A DNA stretch of 64,000 nt, from contig NZ_FOLQ01000009.1 in the NCBI RefSeq assembly GCF_900112365.1, forward strand, positions 181,286 to 245,285. Reading direction: 5' to 3'. Each line of letters starts with the position of its first letter. Position 1 is the stretch's first letter. Source of the stretch: Spirosoma endophyticum. Lineage in GTDB: Bacteria > Bacteroidota > Bacteroidia > Cytophagales > Spirosomataceae. Below, one piece after another: positions 53,501 through 61,585 of the stretch. The translations under genes were made by a program, and so were the position numbers. Below the pieces are notes generated by a model. That model searched no databases, was not told the DNA's origin, and saw nothing but the letters and a program-made list of their open reading frames with translations.

Positions 53501-53719
53501 GGTGAACTGGCCTTGCTGGATACCGAAGCCCGTTCGGCAACCGCCGAAGCGATCACCGATGTGCGGCTGTTGCGCATTGATCAGGACGATTTCTATGACC
53601 TCATGGAAGAACGGGGCGAAGTGCTACGTAGCATCGTTCGGAGTTTATCGGGGCGTATCCGTCGGCAGAACGCACTTATTGCCCGTCAGTCAAACCCTGT
53701 AAACGAACAAGCCGTATGA
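50537..53719 (+). CDS. ATP/ADP-translocase-like membrane protein with HEAT repeats and cyclic-nucleotide-binding domain
   Basis: A 1060-residue fusion. About 12 membrane helices (residues 20-430) resemble the NTT/MFS-type nucleotide transporters. HEAT-type helical repeats follow (about 440-840), e.g. LPLLAHPDADVRRRTMDAIAH. A C-terminal CNB domain (about 925-1045) has an intact phosphate-binding cassette, FGELA at 988-992 and Arg999 in RSAT, so it should bind cAMP or cGMP. I use the ATG at 50537; a GTG at 50519 is possible. It overlaps the histidine kinase gene by 4 nt, and an adenylate cyclase is encoded 3 kb downstream. It may be a membrane receptor rather than a transporter. Confidence 0.85.
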   Translation: MNVGAAPTYQPSPFIQRWQRALGIRPDEGRTVGLFFVHNFLLGIGTILIYVAANAILLENHPETSLPVAYIASAVAMIIVGRLYAYFEHQLVLRSLAVRVLVAAVVMTIVVGILVIVGHSVAAAVAIMTGYRLIYLLTNLEFWGVSAVVFDTRQSKRLFGVISSGDMPAKAIGGILTALVHAHADVLRLIIVAFGAFLAALYVLQLTIQSHDVHAPHQPPRPARREPSRLIGQRFGGSELVFYMCVSLAALAAVATEIEYNFFINVKHRFHDQTDVIRYVSYILALTYGLAMLAKLLLSRQVLDQFGVQRSLLVLPWVALAGLAILTFVNSFVTNETVLLIYFCGLYLVFEVVRRALFDPVFLVLFQPLLPPQRLKGHTLAKGLYEPLGLGIAGFMIFILHANLQSWVPLVWIAVMAGAIWLLRHTYQRYLHELNDAIGRRFLESEQLAMPTAAKKSLVNQLQSRNPDDVLTAIGWLDAYNPAELAHQTLPLLAHPDADVRRRTMDAIAHQNKLVPVRQLMHIALTDTEPLLRQQAAYLLGRRISAEPSELAPLLNHTDLYIRQGAIKGVLELNPRDVAARQGLTQLANDADPEHQKIALTLIASLRLNDLVPLVTERLASSNLEVKKAAIAAAGYLPDAGLTTYLLANLTDKTIGRAVTQALKNRNDETIPALNQMRKSAPDRLTLERIAAICGAIHTAESRQLLNSLAQQPDLMIRGAALRALRRFPNDSADDNMFRSLMRDEVALAQRLMQGSLTDPDLAETLDYEMSILIQRLFDILAQLYDAETIAGARMGIGHPARERRANALEMLDNLVPRATYQTLQALVDDLPRSEKIRILDAELGPMPESESIRDFILRVGETVFSAWTVSIVLRSLPSEDELAARQRLASRFSALSPLLMSHSSHSTDQISAYDRVLLLAHTSLFDQTPNNVLASITPIMKEEQHQAGNTIFHKGDLGTGMYVIYTGEVAILDGDTELARFSRGDFFGELALLDTEARSATAEAITDVRLLRIDQDDFYDLMEERGEVLRSIVRSLSGRIRRQNALIARQSNPVNEQAV

Positions 53720-55086
53720 ACTGGGCAGATGGAGAATCATACGTAGCGATTTTTGTCGCCTTTTTCGTAATCCGCTACGTTCGCAATTTTCTGGAAACGC
53801 CCACTCGGTTACCGGACTGGGACATGTACTTTAAACGGATTTGGCTTACAGGCTTCATCCTGATGGGACTCGGTGAAATATTCCCGCGTCCGTGGCTAAT
53901 CTGGTTCCAGTTAATCGTCTTCTTGTCGATTGCCTATACCGTCTGGCAACTGTATGACTTACGCCCGGCCCGGACCTTATTGTTTGCCATAGCACCTTAT
54001 GCCATAATCAGTTGTTTGGAAAGTTTGGTAAAATCGCTTTCCCATTCTTTTTACAAAAAAACCGATGATTATTTTGAGTCGGGTGCTACGTTCTCGATCA
54101 TCTGGTTGATCACGTTTGCGGTTATTGCTGCGAACCAGAAAAAATCGCTTGAAAAAATACGTCTGGAGCGAGAGAAAGAAGCCGAGCAACGGCGCATCAT
54201 AGAAAATAAAAAGAACGAACTTGAATATTTAGTCGCCGAACGGACCGCCGAGATTACTCGCCAGAAAGAAGAGTTGGAGGAGGCCCTTAAAGAGTTGAAA
54301 ACGACGCAAACCCAGCTCGTCCAGAGTGAAAAAATGGCTTCACTGGGTGAACTGACGGCAGGCATTGCGCATGAGATACAGAATCCACTTAACTTCGTGA
54401 ACAACTTCTCTGAAGTGAGCATTGAGTTAATCGACGAACTGGAAGAGGAACATGCCAAGCCAGATCGGGACGTTGAACTGGAGACGGAAATACTGGCCGA
54501 CCTCAAGCAGAACCTACAGAAAATTACTCATCATGGTGGTCGGGCTGCATCCATCGTGAAAGGGATGCTGCAACACTCCCGCACCAGCACAGGCCAGCGC
54601 GAACCCACCGATATTAACGCGCTCTCCGATGAATACCTGCGATTGGCCTACCACGGCCTGCGGGCGAAAGACAAAAGTTTCAATGCTACGTTTACCAGTG
54701 ATTTTGATACGTCTCTCGGCCTGGTTAACATGATTCCACAGGATATGGGACGGGTAATGCTTAATTTGTTCACCAATGCCTTTTACGCCGTTCAGCAACG
54801 CCAGAGAGAGGGCGGTGATCCCAACTACAAGCCAACCGTAACGGTTAGTACACGATGCGTGAATGGAGAAGTAGTAATCACTGTTAGCGATAACGGGACG
54901 GGGATGCCGGAGGCTGTCAAGCAAAAGATTTTTCAGCCTTTTTTTACGACCAAACCTACGGGCGAAGGAACGGGCCTGGGCTTGTCCATGGCGTATGACA
55001 TTGTGACCAAGGGGCATAACGGAACTCTGGAAGTAGATAGCAAAGAAGGCGAAGGCACCACGTTTAAAATTACCATTCCCGCCTGA
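53716..55086 (+). CDS. Membrane histidine kinase
   Basis: A 456-residue sensor kinase. Four to five membrane helices (about 8-130) form a small integral sensor, followed by a long coiled coil (140-205). HisKA follows with His219 in IAHEIQNPLNF, then HATPase_c with NLFTNAFYAV, DNGTGMPE and GTGLGLSMAYD. It starts inside the stop of the CNB-domain gene (ATGA), so the two are coupled. No regulator overlaps it directly; the receiver proteins at 56.3 and 56.7 kb are the likely partners. The input signal is unknown, but the membrane helices could respond to the neighbouring transporter-like protein. Confidence 0.92.
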   Translation: MNWADGESYVAIFVAFFVIRYVRNFLETPTRLPDWDMYFKRIWLTGFILMGLGEIFPRPWLIWFQLIVFLSIAYTVWQLYDLRPARTLLFAIAPYAIISCLESLVKSLSHSFYKKTDDYFESGATFSIIWLITFAVIAANQKKSLEKIRLEREKEAEQRRIIENKKNELEYLVAERTAEITRQKEELEEALKELKTTQTQLVQSEKMASLGELTAGIAHEIQNPLNFVNNFSEVSIELIDELEEEHAKPDRDVELETEILADLKQNLQKITHHGGRAASIVKGMLQHSRTSTGQREPTDINALSDEYLRLAYHGLRAKDKSFNATFTSDFDTSLGLVNMIPQDMGRVMLNLFTNAFYAVQQRQREGGDPNYKPTVTVSTRCVNGEVVITVSDNGTGMPEAVKQKIFQPFFTTKPTGEGTGLGLSMAYDIVTKGHNGTLEVDSKEGEGTTFKITIPA

Positions 55087-55199
55087 GATACCCAACAACA
55101 CTCGGCCTGACCGAGAAAAGATACAGGGCTTTCGAATAGAGCTGTGCTACGGTGCTAGCTGAAGGCCTACTGATAGTTAACCAATACCTTCATCAACTC

Positions 55200-56267
55200 A
55201 TGCGCAACCTGTATATCCTCTTACTAATCAGCCTCATTCATGTCACTACGTATGGCCAAATGGCCGCACCGTCACCTGCTCCATCCCCTACTCCATCTGC
55301 ATCACCTGACCTGAACGAGCGGGTTCGGATGCTGGAAGAAAGCCTTCGTTATGCCAACCAGGGATTAGCGAAAAACGTCGATGATTTACTGTGGTATCAG
55401 AAACTGGGCGACGTAGCAACGATTGATAAAATTCGGTATGGCAGTAAACCACCCCATGTTATTAGAAATCCGACTGGGCAAGGTGCCACGAACCCGGTTG
55501 TGATTCCTGCCTATACCTTCGCTCCCAAGAAGTTTGCATCGGCGAAAAAATTGCCACTGCTTATTTTTGTCCACGATGGTATCCACGGGGATTTTAGTAC
55601 GCTCTATTCGCATGTCGTCCGTGAGTTGCTGGATCAGGGATACTTGATTCTCGCCCCCGAATACCGGGGCAGCGTTGGGTACGGTGGCGAATTTTACCGG
55701 CAAATTGATTACGGCGATTACGAAAATGACGACGTATTGGCTGGCAAGCGCTGGGCTGTTGAAAACATGCCGCAAGTCGATGCCGATCGAGTGGGGATTA
55801 TTGGCTGGAGTCACGGTGGTATGATTTCGTTGATGAATATTTTCGATCATCCTGAAGATTATAAAGTAGCGTATGCCGGTGTACCCGTTTCTGATATTAT
55901 TGCCCGACTGGGCTACAAACCAGCGGCCTATCGAACTATATTCTCGGACGCTGCGCACATTGGAAAAGATCCGTCCGACAACGTAGCGGAGTACCGTCGT
56001 CGGTCGCCGGTTTGGAATGCCCAGAAGCTTAAAACACCGCTCCTGATCCATACCAATACCAACGATGAAGATGTAAACGTACTGGAAGTCGAATCGCTGA
56101 TTAACGCGCTAAAAGCCCACGATAAGAAATTCGAGTACAAAATTTACCAGGATGCGCCGGGCGGCCATAGCTTCAACCGGCTCGATACCAAACTGGCGCG
56201 TGATTCGCGTGATGAAATTTATCGGTTTCTGGCCCGGTATCTAACGCCACCCAATGCCACCAAATGA
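55200..56267 (+). CDS. Secreted S9-like alpha/beta hydrolase
   Basis: A 355-residue exported hydrolase. I use the ATG at 55200, which gives a signal peptide ending YGQ; an upstream start at 55152 would precede it with an unrelated stretch. A Pro/Ser/Ala spacer (APSPAPSPTPSAS) follows the signal, then a dienelactone-hydrolase/prolyl-oligopeptidase-type domain. The nucleophile Ser204 is in GWSHGG, an acid in NTNDEDVNV, and His in GGHSF. It likely cleaves peptides or esters in the periplasm or outside. It sits between the kinase and its probable regulators on the same strand, so it is probably in their transcript, for reasons unknown. Confidence 0.85.
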   Translation: MRNLYILLLISLIHVTTYGQMAAPSPAPSPTPSASPDLNERVRMLEESLRYANQGLAKNVDDLLWYQKLGDVATIDKIRYGSKPPHVIRNPTGQGATNPVVIPAYTFAPKKFASAKKLPLLIFVHDGIHGDFSTLYSHVVRELLDQGYLILAPEYRGSVGYGGEFYRQIDYGDYENDDVLAGKRWAVENMPQVDADRVGIIGWSHGGMISLMNIFDHPEDYKVAYAGVPVSDIIARLGYKPAAYRTIFSDAAHIGKDPSDNVAEYRRRSPVWNAQKLKTPLLIHTNTNDEDVNVLEVESLINALKAHDKKFEYKIYQDAPGGHSFNRLDTKLARDSRDEIYRFLARYLTPPNATK

Positions 56268-56310
56268 CCTCTTTGAAAAATAAAACTAGTTCACTCAATA
56301 CGTATCACTG

Positions 56311-56706
56311 ATGGGTTCCGCAGGTATGTTGAAAATATTAGTAGTTGATGACGAACCGGATGTAAAAGACCTGTTCCAGCAGCGTTTCCGACGAGAAATT
56401 CGGAATGAAGAGTTTCGTCTGGATTTTGCCAATTCCGGCGAAGAGGCTTTGAGTTACCTCAATGGGCACGCGTCCGAAGTTATCCTGATTTTGTCCGACA
56501 TCAACATGCCCGGCATGAGCGGGTTCGAGTTGTTACGTCAGATTCGGAAAGATTTTAACACTCCTCCATCCCCCGTCGTGATGATGATTACGGCTTATGG
56601 CGATCCTAACTCAGAGCAAATGGCCGTCGATCTGGGAGCGAATGACTTCCTGACAAAACCGCTCGATTTTGCGGTTTTGAAACAAAAACTTAAAGAGATC
56701 GTATGA
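56311..56706 (+). CDS. Stand-alone response regulator
   Basis: A 131-residue CheY-like receiver without an output domain. It begins ILVVDDEPDVKDLFQQRF, its phospho-acceptor Asp63 is in LSDINMPGMSG, and the conserved Lys is in TKPLDF. A start at the second Met (56326) is as likely as 56311. The C-terminus overlaps the next gene by 4 nt. As a single domain it can only act by protein contact, for example as a phosphate shuttle between the kinase at 53.7 kb and the cyclase fusion immediately downstream, which has a closely similar receiver. Confidence 0.92.
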   Translation: MGSAGMLKILVVDDEPDVKDLFQQRFRREIRNEEFRLDFANSGEEALSYLNGHASEVILILSDINMPGMSGFELLRQIRKDFNTPPSPVVMMITAYGDPNSEQMAVDLGANDFLTKPLDFAVLKQKLKEIV

Positions 56707-57749
56707 AGGCAAAAGTCTTGGTAGTTGATGACGAAACTGACCTGGAATTGCTCATCAAGCAGAAATTCCGGCGCCAGATTCGGGAGAAGCTATACGAATT
56801 TGTCTATGCTCATGACGGCGTGGAAGCCCTGGCAGTCCTGGCTGAACAGCCGGATATTGACATGGTGCTGACCGACATCAATATGCCTGGTATGGACGGT
56901 TTAACGTTGCTGGTCAAGCTACACGAAACCAATCCGATGCTCAAATCCGTCATTGTATCGGCCTATGGCGACATGGATAATATTCGCACGGCGATGAACC
57001 GGGGCGCGTTTGATTTCGTGACTAAACCGGTCAATTTTGAGGATCTGGAGCGGACGATGCAAAAAACGATGGAGTATGTAGAGCAACTCCGGAAAACGCT
57101 GCAAGCCATAAAAGAAAACGATATTCTACGGATGTATGTGGATGAATCGGTCCTTACGTTCATGAGTCGGCCTGAGTTTGAAACGTCGCTGTCGGCCAGT
57201 GAAACCATTGTCGCCACCGTACTATTCATCGACATTTGCGGATTTACCGCTATCTCCGAACGCGAATCGGCCGATACGGTTGTGCGGCTGGTTAATCGCT
57301 ATTTCGACGTAATGGTTAAGGAAATAATCGCCCAGGGCGGCTACGTAGACAAGTTTATGGGCGATGCTGTGATGGCCGTTTACCGGGGCGAATACCACCT
57401 CGACCGGGCTATTGAAACCAGTCTGGCCATACGGGCGCAGGTAGCCACGCTCGAAGACAACCTGCCCAACCACCCGAATTATCATCCGCAAGTATCCATT
57501 GGCATCAATAGTGGCGAAATGGTATCTGGCAATATCGGTTCTGCTACGTTACGTCGGTTAGACTACACCGTGATTGGCGATGCGGTCAACATGGCACAAC
57601 GTTTGCAATCGGTAGCACAAGCTGGCCAGATTGTCATTGTTGAGTCAGCACAGCAGCAAGTAGCCGAATCCTTTACCTGCGAACGTATCGGCGAGGTATC
57701 GCTTAAAAATAAAGCCGCACCGGTGATTATCTACAACGTATTAGGATGA
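56703..57749 (+). CDS. Response regulator / class III adenylate cyclase fusion
   Basis: A 348-residue signalling enzyme. The receiver (1-125; Asp58 in LTDINMPGMDG) is joined by a short coiled coil to a class III nucleotide cyclase domain (about 165-348). Both metal aspartates are present (Asp177 in FIDICGFT, Asp221 in FMGDAVMA). The base-selecting pair is Lys217 and Asp287, which is the adenylate cyclase combination. The transition-state residues Asn296 and Arg300 (NMAQR) are kept, so an active cAMP producer is expected. It is coupled to the preceding receiver gene. The product could bind the CNB domain of the protein encoded at 50.5 kb. Confidence 0.93.
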   Translation: MKAKVLVVDDETDLELLIKQKFRRQIREKLYEFVYAHDGVEALAVLAEQPDIDMVLTDINMPGMDGLTLLVKLHETNPMLKSVIVSAYGDMDNIRTAMNRGAFDFVTKPVNFEDLERTMQKTMEYVEQLRKTLQAIKENDILRMYVDESVLTFMSRPEFETSLSASETIVATVLFIDICGFTAISERESADTVVRLVNRYFDVMVKEIIAQGGYVDKFMGDAVMAVYRGEYHLDRAIETSLAIRAQVATLEDNLPNHPNYHPQVSIGINSGEMVSGNIGSATLRRLDYTVIGDAVNMAQRLQSVAQAGQIVIVESAQQQVAESFTCERIGEVSLKNKAAPVIIYNVLG

Positions 57750-57761
57750 GAAGAGAATGAT

Positions 57762-57806
57762 AAATGATGAATGATAAATTATTTTTTGCAGAATCATTCA
57801 TCATTT
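57762..57806. terminator. Bidirectional terminator-like hairpin
   Basis: Perfect 14-bp arms 57762-57775 and 57793-57806, with short complementary flanks outside. It lies between the cyclase gene and the convergent permease gene. Confidence 0.65.
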
Positions 57807-57807
57807 T

Positions 57808-59070
57808 TTACTCTTCTGCCAGCGTGCGTGAAATGTTCATGCGATAGACGCCTAAAGCAGGGAGCGCAGCGGCCAGTAAGCCAATCAGGATGGCGACACC
57901 CAGTAAAATCCACTCTTCGGGGAGGATACCAAAGGCGGCCAGATTATAGTGATAGTCCTCGGATACGCTGCTTGAGAACAACCATAGCCCGATGCGGCTA
58001 AACAGAATCCCCAGGACAAAACCAATCAGTGATAAAACCAGCCCTTCCAGGACCAACATCCCGAAAAGCTGGGCTCTTGTGGCGCCCATCGACAGCATAA
58101 GCGCCATCTCATAACGTCTCTCTTTCAGGGAATTATAGAGCGATACGAACACGCTGATGCCGGAAATAAGCATAATGACGATGGCTAGACCACGTAGTGT
58201 TTCAACGCCTACGCCAAGCAACGAAAACAGCCGGTTGATTTCAATATTAGGCAACGCAGCCTGTAGTTTAGAATTACTGTTGATGCCACGCGCCAGCATC
58301 ATGCCCATTGGGTTCCGAAACTTGATCAGCATACTCGTAATCTCGCGTGGAGCTTCATCATCATGGTGTTCGTCGGCTTCGTGTTCATGCTTATCACCTG
58401 CTTCATGCTCTTCCCCAGTTTCATGTGCTTCACCCACTTCGTTGTGCTCTTCATGATGTTCATGGATAGCCCACACGCTCGAAATGGGCGTCAGAATAAG
58501 CTGATCGGCAACCGTGTTTGTCGCATTCAGAATGCCTACGACTTTATATTTTGTATCGGCATGAACTTCGCCTTCGGCATCGAGCCCGTGCGACCCTGAG
58601 AACGTATCGCCGAGTTTCAGGCCCGCAACAGCAGCGACACGAGGCCCAATCACTACGTCTAAATCCTTCTGAAATAAGGTTCCCTGCGCTACCGTGGCAC
58701 CAAAATGCTCAAGGTATTTTTTGTTCGTACCAACAATGCGAAACGAGCGGTAATTATCGCCCATTGACAACGGAATTGCCGTTTTAATCATGGGGTTACG
58801 CGTGAGCCGTTCTGCCTCCTCGAGGGGAATATTGCCCGTCGGCGAATCAATCTGATAAATACTTGACAGAATCAATTGCAATGGGCTGCCCTTAGCCCCA
58901 AGCACCATGTCGATTCCTTTGATATTCTTTCGAAATTGGTCGTCCAGTTGCTTGTTGAGCAACAGCAGTAACGAGATAATCGTGATGCCAAATGTCATTA
59001 ATAACCCACTCAAAAAACTGCTCAGCGGTTTATCTCTCAGATTACTCCAACTAATTCGAAACAGATTCAT
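57808..59070 (-). CDS. FtsX/MacB-type ABC permease with His-rich loop
   Basis: A 420-residue permease with the FtsX layout: one N-terminal helix (about 20-40), a large extracytoplasmic domain (45-290) and three C-terminal helices. In the middle of the extracytoplasmic domain, about residues 198-238, is an acidic insertion with ten His residues (IHEHHEEH, HETGEEHEAG, KHEHEADEHHDDE) that looks like a metal-binding loop. Relatives are LolC/E and MacB. The ATPase partner is not in the window on this strand, so it is encoded elsewhere or downstream of another promoter. Zinc or another divalent metal is the likely ligand by composition only. Confidence 0.85.
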   Translation of the reverse strand: MNLFRISWSNLRDKPLSSFLSGLLMTFGITIISLLLLLNKQLDDQFRKNIKGIDMVLGAKGSPLQLILSSIYQIDSPTGNIPLEEAERLTRNPMIKTAIPLSMGDNYRSFRIVGTNKKYLEHFGATVAQGTLFQKDLDVVIGPRVAAVAGLKLGDTFSGSHGLDAEGEVHADTKYKVVGILNATNTVADQLILTPISSVWAIHEHHEEHNEVGEAHETGEEHEAGDKHEHEADEHHDDEAPREITSMLIKFRNPMGMMLARGINSNSKLQAALPNIEINRLFSLLGVGVETLRGLAIVIMLISGISVFVSLYNSLKERRYEMALMLSMGATRAQLFGMLVLEGLVLSLIGFVLGILFSRIGLWLFSSSVSEDYHYNLAAFGILPEEWILLGVAILIGLLAAALPALGVYRMNISRTLAEE

Positions 59071-59134
59071 AATACCGGATCAATACTGTTTTTAGCAGAA
59101 AAAGGCAGACGCAAATTACTGAATTGCAGCCCCA

Positions 59135-59584
59135 TTACAAGTCCAGTTTGAAATGATGACTGGCAATATTGAATCGTTTGTTCAGATATAGACGGTGGGC
59201 ATCATAACGAGCTGGATTCTGGCCGGAGTCCAGCGAAACACATTGGCAACCCTTCTGACGGGCTTGATCAATGACAAAATCCAGCAACGTACTGGCATAG
59301 CCTTTCCCTCTGGCGCTAGGGAGCGTCGACAAATCGTCGATATAAAGCGTCTTGCCACTATATAATAGCGTCATGTATCGGTAGCCTACGACCGCTGGAG
59401 CCGGTTCAGAAGAATCATCGGCATGCCGCATCACCTCAACAAACGCAAGCACAAAATTTTCGTTGGCCTGCTGAAAACGGATTTGTTCTAACGCCTTCTC
59501 GGGCGTGAGGTGAGGACGTAGCGCCAGCATGGCGGGTAAACACCGCTCAATGTCGGCATCGGATTGGGCAATAACTACGGTCAT
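59135..59584 (-). CDS. GNAT family acetyltransferase
   Basis: A 149-residue acetyltransferase. The start at 59584 (MTVVIAQSD) overlaps the hemC stop by 4 nt and begins the family fold; the longer open frame upstream is only an extension through hemC. The acetyl-CoA pyrophosphate loop is PSARGKGYAS and the following helix LLDFVIDQARQKG, with IDDLSTLP before it. The acceptor substrate is unknown. Coupling to hemC looks like gene packing rather than shared function. Confidence 0.88.
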   Translation of the reverse strand: MTVVIAQSDADIERCLPAMLALRPHLTPEKALEQIRFQQANENFVLAFVEVMRHADDSSEPAPAVVGYRYMTLLYSGKTLYIDDLSTLPSARGKGYASTLLDFVIDQARQKGCQCVSLDSGQNPARYDAHRLYLNKRFNIASHHFKLDL

Positions 59585-60507
59585 ATTTGTGAACGGATTT
59601 CCTGTAGTAACTTGTCGCCACCCCGTTCCAGAATGCTTTCGGCCAGCGAATACCCCAGCAACGTAGCTTCCTCCGACGCTCCGGCAAAGGTTTCGCGGAG
59701 TAATTGAGTACCATCCAGACTGACTAAACCACCCGTCAAACTGATACGTTGGTCGTCGCTCCAGTGGGCCAATGCAAAGGATGGAATGCTGCAACCTCCT
59801 TCAAGTCGTGCCAAAAAGGCGCGTTCGGCCCGCAGGCAGGCTTCTGTAGGTTGGTGGTTTATAACGCGTTTGATGGCCTCAACGATTTCACTGGCTAACG
59901 AACCGGCAATTTCAATGGCTATACTGCCCTGTCCGACGGCGGGCGTAAAATCGGCGACCGGCAAGTGCTCAACAATCAGGTCATCGTACCCCATTCGGTG
60001 AACACCTGCGTAAGCCAGCAAAAGTGCATCGCACTGACCTTCGTCGAGTTTACGGATGCGGGTTTGCAGGTTGCCACGCATATCAACCGTAGTGAGATGC
60101 GGGCAGTAATGTTTCAGCATGGCCACCCGTCGTGTAGATGACGTACCAATTCGGAAAGCCTCGCTACCGCCAAGCGACAGCGTTTTGTTTCGGCTCACCA
60201 GTACGTCATTGGCCAGTTCGCGTTCAGTGAAGGCAATGATACTGAGGTCAGATGGCAGGCTCGATGGTAAATCTTTGGCACTATGAACCGCAATGTCAAT
60301 GGTGCCGTCCCGAAGCTGATCTTCTAACTCCTGCGTGAATACCCCTTTGCTACCAATCTTCGCCAGCGACCGATCCAGTACCAAATCGCCCTTGGTTTCG
60401 ATTAGGACTAACTCCGACGTCAGACCGCCTTTCTGTAATAAGGTTTGTATATGTTCCGCCTGCCAGACTGCTAACCGGCTACTGCGCGTTCCAATTCTGA
60501 TATGCAT
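59581..60507 (-). CDS. hemC: Hydroxymethylbilane synthase (porphobilinogen deaminase)
   Basis: Joins four porphobilinogen units into hydroxymethylbilane in heme synthesis. It is 308 residues from the ATG at 60507 (MHIRIGTRSSRLAVWQ), which is the family N-terminus; a start seven codons earlier is less likely. Cofactor-attaching Cys is in GGCSIP and the substrate Arg-rich segments GTSSTRRVAML and DMRGNLQTRIRKL are present. On the minus strand a -7 box TACCTTTG (60515-60522) ends only 7 nt before the ATG, suggesting a very short or absent leader. The gene is coupled to the GNAT gene downstream. hemB is elsewhere at 38.6 kb. Confidence 0.95.
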   Translation of the reverse strand: MHIRIGTRSSRLAVWQAEHIQTLLQKGGLTSELVLIETKGDLVLDRSLAKIGSKGVFTQELEDQLRDGTIDIAVHSAKDLPSSLPSDLSIIAFTERELANDVLVSRNKTLSLGGSEAFRIGTSSTRRVAMLKHYCPHLTTVDMRGNLQTRIRKLDEGQCDALLLAYAGVHRMGYDDLIVEHLPVADFTPAVGQGSIAIEIAGSLASEIVEAIKRVINHQPTEACLRAERAFLARLEGGCSIPSFALAHWSDDQRISLTGGLVSLDGTQLLRETFAGASEEATLLGYSLAESILERGGDKLLQEIRSQI

Positions 60508-60514
60508 GATTTCA

Positions 60515-60522
60515 CAAAGGTA
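60515..60522 (-). promoter_or_regulatory. -7 box of hemC
   Basis: Minus-strand TACCTTTG matches the consensus and would start transcription at or within a few bases of the hemC ATG. Confidence 0.45.
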
Positions 60523-60789
60523 CGGCAAGCCAGTCAGCTTTTGCTAACTGAATACACCTGTGGAGATGTGTAGAAAGAGAACCACACACAGACCATAAAT
60601 CGCAACACTATTAAATTTACGTACATACGTAGCAAAATGGCATAAATAAGCCTCCATCGTGTCAAAAAGGCATATTTACTCTAAAATTGATAGTGAGTTA
60701 CTGACAGCTTGACGGAGAAACAAGGCATTAATTCATTAGGCACGAGGTTTGTTTAGATACTAGTACTTGAACAGTAAACGACATCCACT

Positions 60790-61194
60790 ATGAAAGCGAT
60801 AGAAAATGTATTTCAGGGGACAGGTGGTCAGATTGATTTGTTGAATACGCTTTATGGTGGATCAACCCAGACGACTATGAATGTTGAGCGTGAAGACGAA
60901 CGCTTGGTTATTACCCTATCGGCACCCGGCGTAAAAGCCAACTCATTTAACGTACTGGTTGAGGGCAATAAACTTGTTCTCTACACTTTGCTGGTGAGTA
61001 CATCCGTACAGCAGGAAGAAGGAAGTAGCCAGCGGTTGGCTGTACCTATGTTTTTGCGGGTTCTGGATATTCCCTCGTTTGTTGATGCCGATCATATCGA
61101 GGCTGCGCATGAACACGGAAAAGTGGTTGTGATGCTGCCCTTTAAAGACGAGGAGCACATGCACCGCCGGATTGACATCAAAAAGCTCTTTTAA
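60790..61194 (+). CDS. Hsp20/alpha-crystallin-type small heat shock protein
   Basis: A 134-residue small chaperone. The alpha-crystallin-like domain spans about 35-120, with the strand pattern ERLVITLSAPGVKANSF, NKLVLYTL and AAHEHGKVVVMLPF, the last matching the A-x-x-x-n-G-v-L region in altered form. The usual C-terminal I-x-I/V tail reads RRIDIKKLF. The N-terminal arm is short. It is divergent in sequence from textbook Hsp20 but the fold pattern is convincing. It stands alone after a 280-nt gap in which I see no other gene. A terminator follows at 61259. Confidence 0.75.
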   Translation: MKAIENVFQGTGGQIDLLNTLYGGSTQTTMNVEREDERLVITLSAPGVKANSFNVLVEGNKLVLYTLLVSTSVQQEEGSSQRLAVPMFLRVLDIPSFVDADHIEAAHEHGKVVVMLPFKDEEHMHRRIDIKKLF

Positions 61195-61258
61195 TCTATA
61201 TCCTGAATTTTCCCCTTCCGGGACCACCTTTAGGTCCTGTAGCCTATAGATGAGTTCA

Positions 61259-61287
61259 AAGCCGCTTTTACGAAAGCGGCTTTTTGA
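61259..61287 (+). terminator. Terminator downstream of the Hsp20 gene
   Basis: Stem AAGCCGCTTT with AAAGCGGCTT around a short loop, followed by T-rich sequence. Confidence 0.8.
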
Positions 61288-61332
61288 TTTTCAGTGCTTT
61301 CTAAATGAAAAGACAGCTATCTTTTTGAACAC

Positions 61333-61371
61333 AAAAAAGCCGCCTGATTTTGTCAAGCGGCTTTTTTGTGA
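61333..61371. terminator. Second, bidirectional terminator
   Basis: AAAAAAGCCGC and GCGGCTTTTTT flank a 13-nt loop. It is close in sequence to the preceding hairpin and lies at the border of the presumed mobile element. Confidence 0.75.
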
Positions 61372-61525
61372 TGTAGCCCGACCAGGGCTAATACCTACTT
61401 AATCTCGTTATTTACTTTAAACACCGCTAATAATTAAAATACCCTTATATTTAACTTTAAAGCTCATTTGCCTAATGTCTACTGATTAAGATGAATAAGG
61501 ACAAGTTAGAATAAATTAAGGCAAT

Positions 61526-61566
61526 CCGTACACAATTTCGTACACTAGCTTATATTTGGTGTACGG
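61526..61566 (+). promoter_or_regulatory. CCGTACAC dyad upstream of the integrase
   Basis: Arms CCGTACAC (61526-61533) and GTGTACGG (61559-61566), with a further CGTACACT at 61539-61546 between them; they end 19 nt before the integrase ATG. They could be an operator or an arm-type recombinase site. Confidence 0.5.
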
Positions 61567-61585
61567 AATAAACTCTCCGCTACGT

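Noticed and set aside
61379..61400. tRNA or tmRNA fragment as integration site
   Set aside because: AGCCC-GACCA-GGGCT is a short palindrome but does not fit a tRNA arm with its neighbours.
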